From: JANYIP01 sp031394045
GTDB lineage: Bacteria; Actinomycetota; Actinomycetes; Prado026
Reading direction: 5' to 3'
Length of the DNA stretch: 19,126 nucleotides
NCBI GenBank assembly: GCA_031394045.1
Contig: JANMWN010000023.1
Coordinates: 1 to 19,126, forward strand
Below are positions 13,743 through 19,126 of the stretch, one piece after another. Under the pieces are notes generated by a model, which had not been told where the DNA came from, did not search any database, and saw nothing but the letters and a program-made list of their open reading frames with translations. Position numbers and translations under genes: made by a program. Numbering within the stretch: the stretch's first letter is position 1; each line of letters begins with the position of its first letter.

Positions 13743-15266
13743 TCAGGCGGCCGGGGTGACTGCGACCGACGAGCGGCGCGAGCGGCGCAGAGCGACCGTC
13801 CCGCCGATCATCGTGAGCAGCCCGACACCGAGGGCGAGCGCAGACCCGATCGGGGTCGACGAGCCACCGGAGCCGTTCGTGCCGCCACCGTCGAGCGCCG
13901 TCAGACCGGCGCTGGCCGTGGTCGGGCTACCGCCCCGCGAGCCCGAGTGGGGCAGCGCGACGTACGGGAAGTGCGTGCCGAACTTGGAGTCGTTGGCATT
14001 CACCCCGTCGCCGAGGTCGTTGGGAGCGCCCACGAGCTCGCCCTCCACGACCTGCAGGGAGATGTCGATCACGTCGTCAGCCAGCCGGCGACCGTTCGGG
14101 AAGCCGGCATTGTCGCCAGCGATGACTCCCAGCCGGTTGGGCGTGGCTGTCGGCTTGATCGAGGTGTTCAGCCGGAGCTCTTCACCGGGTGCGGTGAGGT
14201 GAGCCGGCTGGTTCAGCCCGGGTACGCCCGTGAGGAACACGGACACCAGGTCGTTGCGGGGCTCGGCCGGAGCCTTGATCCCGTAGACGGCCTCGATCAC
14301 CTTGGGCAGGCCCGGGTTGGTGACGTACGACAGGAACTGGCCGTCACCGGAGGGCTGTGAAGCGTTGAACTTGTCCTTGTCCTTGAGCGGGATGACCACC
14401 TCGTTGACGAGGGGGTTGCCCAGCCGCGAGACCTGGACGTAGTTGCCGTTCGCCGTCTTGCGCGAGGTCGTCGACCACACGCCTACGACCGGGTCACCGT
14501 TGGCCGTGATGTCGGCCGTGGGTACCTGAAGGGCGATGGAGTTGACGTTGTAGCCCTTCAGGCTGTCGTGCCCGACCTCGGAGAGGTTCCCGCCGTAGAG
14601 CAGGTCGAACACGCGCAGGTCCAGGAAGAACGGGTCGTCTGCCTGGCCGGCGAACGAGGTGAGCCCGCCCGCCTTGACGATGGCCTGGGTACGCAGGCTC
14701 GCGTAGTTGGGCATCGATGCCTTGCCGACGTACGACGGTGCGACCTTGCCACTGGTGATGAACGTGGAGTGGCCGCCCGAGATCTCGTAGAGCTTGTACG
14801 ACTGCCGCACGTTCAGGTCCGGGTCGGTGAGGCTGGTGACCGGACCGGTGTTGTACAGGAACGTGCCGGTGTTCTGGTACGTCGTGCTGAACACCCACCG
14901 GTAGGTGATGTCGGCCTTGGCGTCACCGTTGTTGTCGATGTTGATGTCGTAGAGACCATCGGTCGCGAACGGGTAGAAGTTCGGGCCCCCTGAGGGATCC
15001 TCGAACGGGATCCAGTTGGCGATCAGGGTGGTGGTGTCCGGCTTGTCCGGGCTCACGAACGCGTAGGTGTCCGTGTTGTCGTACTGCGGAGCCCCGGAGA
15101 TGAGGGGGGCCTCCCGGTGGCTGGACGCCTGGGCCGTGACCGGTCCGAGGGCCGCAGCCCCTGCTGTCGCGAGGACGGCTCCGGCAGCGACGAACGCTGC
15201 CGAACGGCGACGTGACCTCGGGCTCTTCGCCTGATCGGTGCGGAGCTTGTTGCGGGATCTGTCCAT
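13743..15266 (-). CDS. DUF4331 surface protein with C-terminal membrane anchor
   Basis: The 507-residue product has a signal peptide (basic start, hydrophobic 23-40, likely cleavage after AQA near 47). It then shows the DUF4331 hallmarks SSHREAPLIS (48-57), DNTDTYAFVSPD (63-74) and the acidic loop DINIDNNGDAKAD (107-119), which resembles a calcium-binding loop. The family is exported and its biochemical role is unknown. After the domain comes a Gly/Ser/Thr-rich spacer, then a hydrophobic segment (about 472-492) and a basic tail RRSRRSS. This is a surface-display topology with the body outside the membrane. The ATG has a strong GAAGGAAG site upstream. It is the first gene of the unit with the TPR protein and NicO transporter. 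The upstream leader holds a perfect inverted repeat. A metal-related role is inference from the neighbours. Confidence 0.9.
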   Translation of the reverse strand: MDRSRNKLRTDQAKSPRSRRRSAAFVAAGAVLATAGAAALGPVTAQASSHREAPLISGAPQYDNTDTYAFVSPDKPDTTTLIANWIPFEDPSGGPNFYPFATDGLYDINIDNNGDAKADITYRWVFSTTYQNTGTFLYNTGPVTSLTDPDLNVRQSYKLYEISGGHSTFITSGKVAPSYVGKASMPNYASLRTQAIVKAGGLTSFAGQADDPFFLDLRVFDLLYGGNLSEVGHDSLKGYNVNSIALQVPTADITANGDPVVGVWSTTSRKTANGNYVQVSRLGNPLVNEVVIPLKDKDKFNASQPSGDGQFLSYVTNPGLPKVIEAVYGIKAPAEPRNDLVSVFLTGVPGLNQPAHLTAPGEELRLNTSIKPTATPNRLGVIAGDNAGFPNGRRLADDVIDISLQVVEGELVGAPNDLGDGVNANDSKFGTHFPYVALPHSGSRGGSPTTASAGLTALDGGGTNGSGGSSTPIGSALALGVGLLTMIGGTVALRRSRRSSVAVTPAA

Positions 15267-15288
15267 TACCGCTTCCTTCGGTCGGGGT

Positions 15289-15312
15289 CCGGTCTGACGG
15301 TTGCCAGACCGG
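15289..15312. promoter_or_regulatory. Perfect 8-bp inverted repeat in the DUF4331 leader
   Basis: CCGGTCTG (15289-15296) and CAGACCGG (15305-15312) are perfect mirror arms around 8 bases, 23-46 nt before the DUF4331 start. A second small palindrome, CCGAATCGG, follows at 15313-15321. This could be an operator or a hairpin in the leader RNA. I find no TANNNT -10 for DUF4331 in this spacer, so an alternative sigma factor promoter is possible. Confidence 0.5.
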
Positions 15313-15353
15313 CCGAATCGGTTGCGCCCCCCGTCTTCGGAGCGGGGAGCCCC

Positions 15354-15393
15354 GTGGATGGGTGGATGGCTGGATGGCTGGATGGCTGGATGG
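15354..15393. repeat. Minisatellite, five 8-bp units
   Basis: The unit STGGATGG occurs five times without interruption (two GTGGATGG, then three CTGGATGG). It lies between the divergent DUF4331 and zinc-ribbon genes and is noncoding under my start choices. An 8-bp unit is not a multiple of three, so it is unlikely to be protein coding. Slippage here could vary promoter spacing. Confidence 0.8.
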
Positions 15394-15414
15394 GTCGCGG
15401 CGGGCCGGACCGCT

Positions 15415-15462
15415 TAGCCTTGGCACCTGACCGACACCTGCTGACCCTGCTGACCCAGCAGG
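15415..15462 (+). promoter_or_regulatory. Probable promoter and leader hairpin of the zinc-ribbon/NYN unit
   Basis: TAGCCT (15415-15420) is the only TANNNT match on this strand in the spacer. Downstream, the 9-bp unit CCTGCTGAC is repeated in tandem at 15437-15445 and 15446-15454. The second copy begins a 7-bp hairpin, CCTGCTG-ACC-CAGCAGG (15446-15462), in the expected leader. The -10 assignment is tentative. Confidence 0.35.
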
Positions 15463-15485
15463 TCCCGCCGCCGAGGAGCGCCCCT

Positions 15486-15743
15486 GTGCCTGTGCCCGTC
15501 CCGACCGCCGACACCCGGTGGCGCTGCAGCAGCTGCGGCAACCTCACGCGCTTCGACGTCACCCGTTCCAGCCGCGTACGCGAGTTCCTCCATCTCGACC
15601 TGGCCGGTGAGCCGACGGTCGAGGAGACCGAGGTGCTGTCCGAGAACCTGCAGGAGGTCCGGTGCCGGTGGTGCTCGGCGGTCAACACGGTCGAGCTGGT
15701 CGCCCGGCCCGCCGCCGGGGGTCCGGTCACCGGGCCGGGATGA
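15486..15743 (+). CDS. Small zinc-ribbon protein
   Basis: The 85-residue product has two CXXC knuckles, C14-x2-C17 (WRCSSCGN) and C60-x2-C63 (VRCRWCSAV), the arrangement of a treble-clef or zinc-ribbon fold, with an acidic middle (EPTVEETEVLSEN). It probably binds one zinc ion and acts as a small nucleic-acid or protein adaptor. The GTG at 15486 is chosen because AGGAG (15474-15478) lies seven bases upstream. The open frame continues upstream to 15354, but that part is just translated minisatellite (DGWMAGWLDGWM). Its stop overlaps the ATG of the NYN ribonuclease gene (ATGA), so the two proteins are translationally coupled and may work together. No family name is recognised. Confidence 0.8.
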   Translation: MPVPVPTADTRWRCSSCGNLTRFDVTRSSRVREFLHLDLAGEPTVEETEVLSENLQEVRCRWCSAVNTVELVARPAAGGPVTGPG

Positions 15744-17056
15744 GCGAGGAGACCCTGCACGTCCCGCTGCCTCCGGCGGTCCGTCAGCGCGTCGTGTCCT
15801 ATGCGGCCCAGGCGCTCGGGACGCTGGCGGCGGACGAGGTCCCTGCCCAGCTCAAGGCGGTCGCCCGCTTCACCCCGACCAAGCGGGCCCGGATGGGTGC
15901 CACGCAGCTGGCCGCCGCTCTCGATGGCGATGCGGTCTTCCGGCAGCGGGTGGCCGCGTGGACCCGGGCCGCCCTGCCGGCGCTGACCGAGGCCCTCGAC
16001 CGCGGCGAGCAGCCGGCGGCCGCCGACCCGCAGGAGCTGGCCGCCCTGTCGTACCTGCTCCGGCAGCCGGGCTGGACCGCCACCGTCCAGGTGGCCACCG
16101 ACTCGATCGCAGCCCACGAGCGGACCACCCGCAGCGCGCAGGCGCAGAGCGCGGTCGCGCGGCTGACCGAGCAGCTGCAAGCGGTACGGGCTGAGGCCGC
16201 CGCCGCGCTGGACCGGGCCCGGGCCGAGACCGCCCGCGAGGTGGCGGAGGCCGCTGACGTGCGCCGCCGGCTGCGTGCGGTCGAGGCCGAGCTGCGCCGG
16301 GCCCGCGTCGAGGCCGAGGAGGCCACCCTCGCCGCGGAGCGAGTGGGGAAGGAGTCGCGCGACGCGCAGGCGGCGGGCAGCACCGAGGCCCGGCGGCTGC
16401 GGTCACGGCTGGCCGACGTGGAGGCTGCGCTCGAGGGATCCCGCCGTGTATCGCGAGAAGGCCGCAGCGCCGAGAGCGTCCGGCTCCGACTGCTGCTCGA
16501 CACGGTGATCGAGGCGGCCCACGGCCTCCGCCGAGAGCTCGCGCTGCCTCCGACGACCACCCGGCCAGCAGATGGCGTCGGCGGGGTGACCCCGGACGAC
16601 GCAGGGGTGGCCGACCTCGCTGCGCGGGCGCTCGCGGCCGACGACCCCGCGCTGCTCGACCAGCTGCTGGCGCTGCCCCAGGTGCACCTGGTCGTCGACG
16701 GCTACAACGTCACCAAGACCGGCTACGGCACCCTGTCGCTGGCCGAGCAGCGCAGCCGCCTGGTCACCGGGCTCGCTGTCCTGGCGGCCCGTACCGGCGC
16801 CGAGGTGACCTGCGTCTTTGACGGGACCACGCTGGACGGCCGGGTGATCTCGGCGTCGCCGAGGGGCGTACGCGTGCTGTTCAGCCCCGAGGGCGAGACT
16901 GCGGACGAGCTGATCCGCCGCCTGGTCCGTGCTGAGCCCACCGGGCGCCCACTGGTCGTGGTGTCCAGCGACCGGGAGGTCGCGGACGGTGTGCTTCGCT
17001 CCGGCGCGCGCCCGCTGCCGTCCACCCTGCTGCTGCGGCGGCTCGACCGGGGCTGA
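15740..17056 (+). CDS. NYN (YacP-like) ribonuclease domain protein with coiled coil
   Basis: The 438-residue product has three parts. Residues 1-125 are helical and match nothing I recognise. Residues about 130-245 are an Ala/Arg/Glu-rich coiled coil. Residues about 315-437 are a NYN domain of the YacP/Rae1 type: HLVVDGYNVTKTGYG with D320 and N323, CVFDGTT with D361, an acidic ETADE near 386-390, and VVVSSDREV with D411. These acidic residues form the metal site of PIN/NYN endoribonucleases; Rae1 in Bacillus is a ribosome-associated mRNA endonuclease. The usual YacP is only about 170 residues, so the N-terminal 310 residues are an actinobacterial addition. It is coupled by ATGA to the zinc-ribbon gene. 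RNA cleavage is well founded by family; the target is unknown. Confidence 0.88.
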   Translation: MSEETLHVPLPPAVRQRVVSYAAQALGTLAADEVPAQLKAVARFTPTKRARMGATQLAAALDGDAVFRQRVAAWTRAALPALTEALDRGEQPAAADPQELAALSYLLRQPGWTATVQVATDSIAAHERTTRSAQAQSAVARLTEQLQAVRAEAAAALDRARAETAREVAEAADVRRRLRAVEAELRRARVEAEEATLAAERVGKESRDAQAAGSTEARRLRSRLADVEAALEGSRRVSREGRSAESVRLRLLLDTVIEAAHGLRRELALPPTTTRPADGVGGVTPDDAGVADLAARALAADDPALLDQLLALPQVHLVVDGYNVTKTGYGTLSLAEQRSRLVTGLAVLAARTGAEVTCVFDGTTLDGRVISASPRGVRVLFSPEGETADELIRRLVRAEPTGRPLVVVSSDREVADGVLRSGARPLPSTLLLRRLDRG

Positions 17057-17073
17057 GCCGGTTCTGTCGGTGC

Positions 17074-17100
17074 CTCGTCCTAGCGTTCGCGACGACGAGC
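17074..17100 (+). promoter_or_regulatory. Imperfect hairpin and possible -10 after the NYN gene
   Basis: CTCGTC (17074-17079) can pair with GACGAG (17094-17099). Within the loop TAGCGT (17081-17086) fits a TANNNT -10 for the next gene. The stretch may serve as terminator, promoter or both; neither is strongly supported. Confidence 0.3.
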
Positions 17101-17139
17101 GACATCGATGGACCAGAGACATCGATGGACCAGAGACAT
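17101..17139. repeat. 17-bp tandem repeat upstream of the Cys4 gene
   Basis: GACATCGATGGACCAGA occurs at 17101-17117 and 17118-17134, identical, and a third copy begins GACAT at 17135. Each full unit contains the palindrome CATCGATG. The repeat ends just before the GGGAGG ribosome-binding site of the gene starting at 17151, so it lies in its promoter or 5' leader. Confidence 0.85.
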
Positions 17140-17150
17140 GGGAGGTTCAC

Positions 17151-17396
17151 GTGCACATCGACTGCGATACCTGTGAGGCCCGCGGCAGGGACTGCGGCGA
17201 CTGCGTGGTGACCTTCTTGCTCGGGTCCGCGCCTGAGGGCGTCGTGCTCGACGCCGACGAACGGGCCGCGCTGGGGGTTCTGGCGGACAGTGGACTGGTG
17301 CCCCCGCTGCGGCTGGTGGTGCCCTTGGGGCCGACGAAATACGAGTCCGGTAACGGAATGCGTACGAATGATGACAGCATGAAGTCAGCGGGTTGA
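17151..17396 (+). CDS. Small four-cysteine protein (CDTC/CGDC), conserved hypothetical
   Basis: The 81-residue product begins HIDCDTCEARGRDCGDCVVTFLLG, with C5, C8, C15 and C18 forming two CXXC knuckles, apt for one Zn or an Fe-S cluster. A short helical part follows (LDADERAALGVLADSGLVPPLRL) and then a polar tail. The GTG at 17151 has GGAGG five bases upstream, which fixes the start. I recall similar proteins upstream of NlpC/P60 genes in other actinobacteria, but know no function for them. It is preceded by the 17-bp tandem repeat and followed by the riboswitch leader of the endopeptidase. The tail after about residue 70 (YESGNGMRTNDDSMK) is more AT-rich than the rest. Confidence 0.82.
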   Translation: MHIDCDTCEARGRDCGDCVVTFLLGSAPEGVVLDADERAALGVLADSGLVPPLRLVVPLGPTKYESGNGMRTNDDSMKSAG

Positions 17397-17397
17397 A

Positions 17398-17427
17398 TTG
17401 CTTCCGTCGTGACCGATTCGTTAGGGT
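17398..17427 (+). promoter_or_regulatory. Probable promoter of the NlpC/P60 riboswitch leader
   Basis: TTGCTT (17398-17403) and TAGGGT (17422-17427) are separated by 18 bases, a workable vegetative promoter starting right after the preceding stop codon. It would give a leader of roughly 290 nt. The -35 is only half-matched, so this is tentative. The following stretch to 17520 holds no gene that I see. Confidence 0.4.
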
Positions 17428-17521
17428 ACGACCTGAGCACAGGCAGAACGTCGTCCACACGGGCCGGCGGCCGGTGCTCCCGCTTAATCCGTTCGGCACC
17501 TTGTTGATCGACCTTGAGTCA

Positions 17522-17539
17522 CCTGCTGTTCGTAGCAGG
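17522..17539 (+). other. Hairpin just upstream of the riboswitch aptamer
   Basis: CCTGCT (17522-17527) and AGCAGG (17534-17539) pair perfectly around a 6-nt loop. It lies within the leader RNA, ahead of the aptamer core, and may insulate its folding. Confidence 0.45.
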
Positions 17540-17550
17540 AGCGGCCCAGG

Positions 17551-17708
17551 ACTGGTCGGCGAGACCGGAGGGAACCGGGGAACCATGTTCCTTGGGGTGA
17601 ATCCGCACGGTGCACGTCTTCGGAGCCCGCTCCGGCCGACGCGTACCGGACGGTAGGACGCACTTCCCCGTCCGAACCCGACAGCTAACCCGGTAGGCGG
17701 CCGAGGAA
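17551..17708 (+). ncRNA. ydaO/yuaA-type cyclic di-AMP riboswitch
   Basis: The leader contains the conserved elements of the ydaO aptamer in order: GAGACCGGAGGGAACCGGGG near 17561-17580, TTGGGGTGAATC at 17592-17603, a variable hairpin region (17604-17660), and the diagnostic CCGAACCCGACAGCTAACC at 17672-17690 followed by CGGTAGGCGG. TCGGC (17556-17560) can pair with GCCGA (17700-17704) to close P1. This class binds c-di-AMP and normally turns expression off; in actinobacteria it precedes cell-wall hydrolase genes such as rpfA and NlpC/P60 genes, as here. The boundaries are approximate. Confidence 0.93.
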
Positions 17709-17709
17709 G

Positions 17710-17729
17710 TGAGGAGTGCCGCCTCAGTG
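17710..17729 (+). promoter_or_regulatory. Hairpin covering the NlpC/P60 ribosome-binding site
   Basis: TGAGG (17710-17714) pairs with CCTCA (17722-17726), which directly precedes the GTG start at 17727. The stem buries the GAGGAG Shine-Dalgarno (17711-17716). It begins only six bases after the aptamer P1 stem, so it is a candidate expression platform acting on translation. Confidence 0.45.
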
Positions 17730-18797
17730 GCGAACCCCCGAACCCGCTCGATCCGCTCCATCCGTATCGCCGTTGCCTCGATCACTGCCGCGCTCGTCGT
17801 GGTGGGCCTGGTGCCCTCTGCCGGTTCGGCGGCGCCCAAGCTGACTCTCGCGCAGGCTCAGGCTCAGATGACCGCCTATGAGACTGAGGCCGCGGCAGCC
17901 CAGGAGACGTACAACAACGCCAAGGTCGCCCTTGACGCTGGCAAGAAGGTGCTCAAGCAGATCCAGGCGCGCGTGGCTCGCTCTCAGGCAGCAGTTTCCG
18001 CTGCGCAGGTCTCCGTCGGGCGTCTGGCGTCCGCCGCCTACCGCTCGGGCGGCGTCGACCAGACGCTCCAGCTCCTCCTCGCCGACAACCCCACCCAGTT
18101 CCTGGACCAGGCCTCCGCCCTCGACGGCGTCAGCCGCCGCCAGGGCGACGTCCTTCGTACGGTGGCCGCAGCACAGCAGCGGCTGGCCATGGACAAGCTC
18201 GCGGCGGCCCAGCAGCTCGGCCGCCTCCAGGCCATCAGCGACACCGCAGCCGCGGCGTACGCCGAGCAGCAGGCCAAGACCGATGCGGCGACGGCGGTCT
18301 TCAACTCCCTCGCCGCCGCCGACCGGGCCGCGTTGCTCGCCTCGCAGGCCGCCGCGCGGTCCCGCGCCGCGGCAGCAGCCAGGGCACGGGCCGGCGCCTC
18401 GCACCGGCCCAGCAGGCGCGGCGGCGGCCGACACTACGGCGGCGGCAGCGGGATCGGCGCCGGAGCGGTGGCGTACGCGATGGCTCAGGTCGGCGACAAC
18501 TACGTCTTCGGGGCGACCGGCATGAGCTCGTGGGACTGCTCGGGTCTGACCATGAAGGCGTACGCCTCGGTCGGCGTCTCGCTCCCGCACTCCTCGCGGG
18601 CGCAGTACGGCTCGGGCCGACATATCTCGTACAGCAACCTGCAGCCGGGCGACCTGGTCTTCTTCTACTCACCGATCCACCACGTCGGGATCTACATCGG
18701 CGGCGGGATGATCGTGCACGCGGCCAACCCGAGCGCAGGAGTGACGACGGATCCGCTGAGCTCGATGCCGTTCTCCGGCGCCGTTCGGCCCTACTGA
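17727..18797 (+). CDS. NlpC/P60 peptidoglycan endopeptidase
   Basis: The 356-residue product has a signal peptide (basic start with several Arg, hydrophobic 14-30, likely cleavage after GSA near 35). A long Ala/Gln-rich coiled-coil domain (about 38-225) follows, then a basic Gly-rich linker (RPSRRGGGRHYGGG), then an NlpC/P60 domain with C271 (SSWDCSGLT), H319 (HHVGIYIGG) and H331 (IVHAANP) as the catalytic triad. Such RipA/RipC-like enzymes cut D-Glu-mDAP bonds in cell-wall stem peptides. M. tuberculosis Rv2190c is a comparable neighbour of the exonuclease gene. Expression is under the c-di-AMP riboswitch. I prefer the GTG at 17727 (GAGGAG 10 nt upstream) over the in-frame GTG at 17709, which abuts its purine tract. 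Confidence 0.93.
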   Translation: MANPRTRSIRSIRIAVASITAALVVVGLVPSAGSAAPKLTLAQAQAQMTAYETEAAAAQETYNNAKVALDAGKKVLKQIQARVARSQAAVSAAQVSVGRLASAAYRSGGVDQTLQLLLADNPTQFLDQASALDGVSRRQGDVLRTVAAAQQRLAMDKLAAAQQLGRLQAISDTAAAAYAEQQAKTDAATAVFNSLAAADRAALLASQAAARSRAAAAARARAGASHRPSRRGGGRHYGGGSGIGAGAVAYAMAQVGDNYVFGATGMSSWDCSGLTMKAYASVGVSLPHSSRAQYGSGRHISYSNLQPGDLVFFYSPIHHVGIYIGGGMIVHAANPSAGVTTDPLSSMPFSGAVRPY

Positions 18798-19126
18798 CGG
18801 CACAGCTGAAGGGCCTGCTGCTCACGGCGACCCTTGCGGTCGCAGTGGCAGTGACGTGCACCTCTTGCACGGCACGGTCGGCCCGACCTGATGCCACAGC
18901 CCCAGCCACCGGGTCTGGGTCGAGCCGGTTGGTAGCCGGAGCGCCTTCGGTGCCGGCCCTGCTGGCTCTGCGCGCGCAGGCGGTCATCAGGCATGACACC
19001 GCAGCGCTGGCCCGCACCGCGGCGGCTTCGGCCACGTCCGGCGTACGCGAGCTCGGGCAGCGGACGGCCGCCCTGCCGCTGACTCGCTGGCGCTATGTCG
19101 TCGAGTCCGACGGACCCGGCCCGACC
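18794..19126 (+). CDS. Secreted or lipoprotein-like hypothetical, 5' part, probable CTG start
   Basis: From 18794 to the window end, 111 codons are open and read as a signal-bearing protein: TAQLKGLLLTATLAVAVAVTCTSC, a linker rich in Ala/Thr/Pro/Ser, then a conserved-looking segment VPALLALRAQAVIRHDTAALARTAA and the block RTAALPLTRWRYVVES. Genes of this kind often follow NlpC/P60 genes in actinobacteria. No ATG, GTG or TTG precedes the hydrophobic stretch in frame; the CTG at 18794 overlaps the endopeptidase stop as CTGA, in the place where ATGA or GTGA coupling would be expected. TSC could be a lipobox-like cysteine, but the match is imperfect. The gene runs off the window. The function is unknown. 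Confidence 0.7.
   Translation, partial: MTAQLKGLLLTATLAVAVAVTCTSCTARSARPDATAPATGSGSSRLVAGAPSVPALLALRAQAVIRHDTAALARTAAASATSGVRELGQRTAALPLTRWRYVVESDGPGPT

Noticed and set aside
15354..15393. Short repeats as a CRISPR array
   Set aside because: The units are 8 bp and contiguous with no spacers. The 11-bp and 17-bp repeats elsewhere are likewise contiguous, and no cas gene is present.
15354..15485. N-terminal extension of the small zinc-ribbon protein
   Set aside because: It translates the 8-bp minisatellite, and a good Shine-Dalgarno supports the GTG at 15486.
17080..17656. Open frames on both strands across the region before the NlpC/P60 gene
   Set aside because: They cross the riboswitch, whose conserved blocks explain the sequence, and their products show no domain.
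1..19126. Prophage, insertion sequence or defence island
   Set aside because: No transposase, integrase, phage gene or terminal inverted repeats were seen; apart from the HNH fragment the content is typical core and envelope genes.

Overview
The window is high-GC chromosomal DNA from an actinobacterium (Actinomycetota). The evidence is the qcrC-qcrA-qcrB-ctaE block for the bcc-aa3 respiratory branch, the divergent ctaE/trpD arrangement familiar from that phylum, an HNH protein of the 13E12/DUF222 type, many GTG starts, and several genes that appear to be leaderless. I cannot name the genus. There is no tRNA, rRNA, insertion sequence, prophage or CRISPR array that I can support.

Layout. 1-196: tail of an HNH endonuclease, facing an AldO-like FAD alditol oxidase (193-1476, minus); the two stop codons share one CTAG. 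A 62-bp divergent spacer with three 11-bp direct repeats separates the oxidase from a DUF1697 gene (1539-2081). 2108-6298 (minus): ctaE-qcrC-qcrA-qcrB, each pair overlapping by 4 nt, encoding oxidase subunit III and the cytochrome bcc complex. Divergent from ctaE, a degenerate receiver-domain protein (6427) is followed by trpD (6899). 8002-10568 (minus): a DEDDh exonuclease/GIY-YIG nuclease fusion, a stand-alone Lrp/AsnC effector domain and a small zinc-ribbon membrane protein.

10655-15266 (minus): a three-gene unit of a DUF4331 surface protein, a membrane-anchored TPR protein and a NicO/RcnA-like transporter with a 19-histidine loop. A perfect 12-bp hairpin sits between the first and second genes, and a long GC hairpin follows the last. 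This is the best candidate here for an under-described system: all three products are exported or membrane-bound, and the conserved features suggest metal handling.

15486-17396 (plus): a small zinc-ribbon protein translationally coupled to a coiled-coil NYN ribonuclease, then a four-cysteine small protein behind a 17-bp tandem repeat. 17551-17708 is a clear ydaO-type cyclic di-AMP riboswitch upstream of an NlpC/P60 cell-wall endopeptidase. A final gene, running off the window, seems to start with CTG overlapping the endopeptidase stop codon.

Four genes (alditol oxidase, receiver protein, Lrp-like, exonuclease) have a TANNNT -10 element 6 or 7 nt before the start codon, the arrangement expected for leaderless transcripts.
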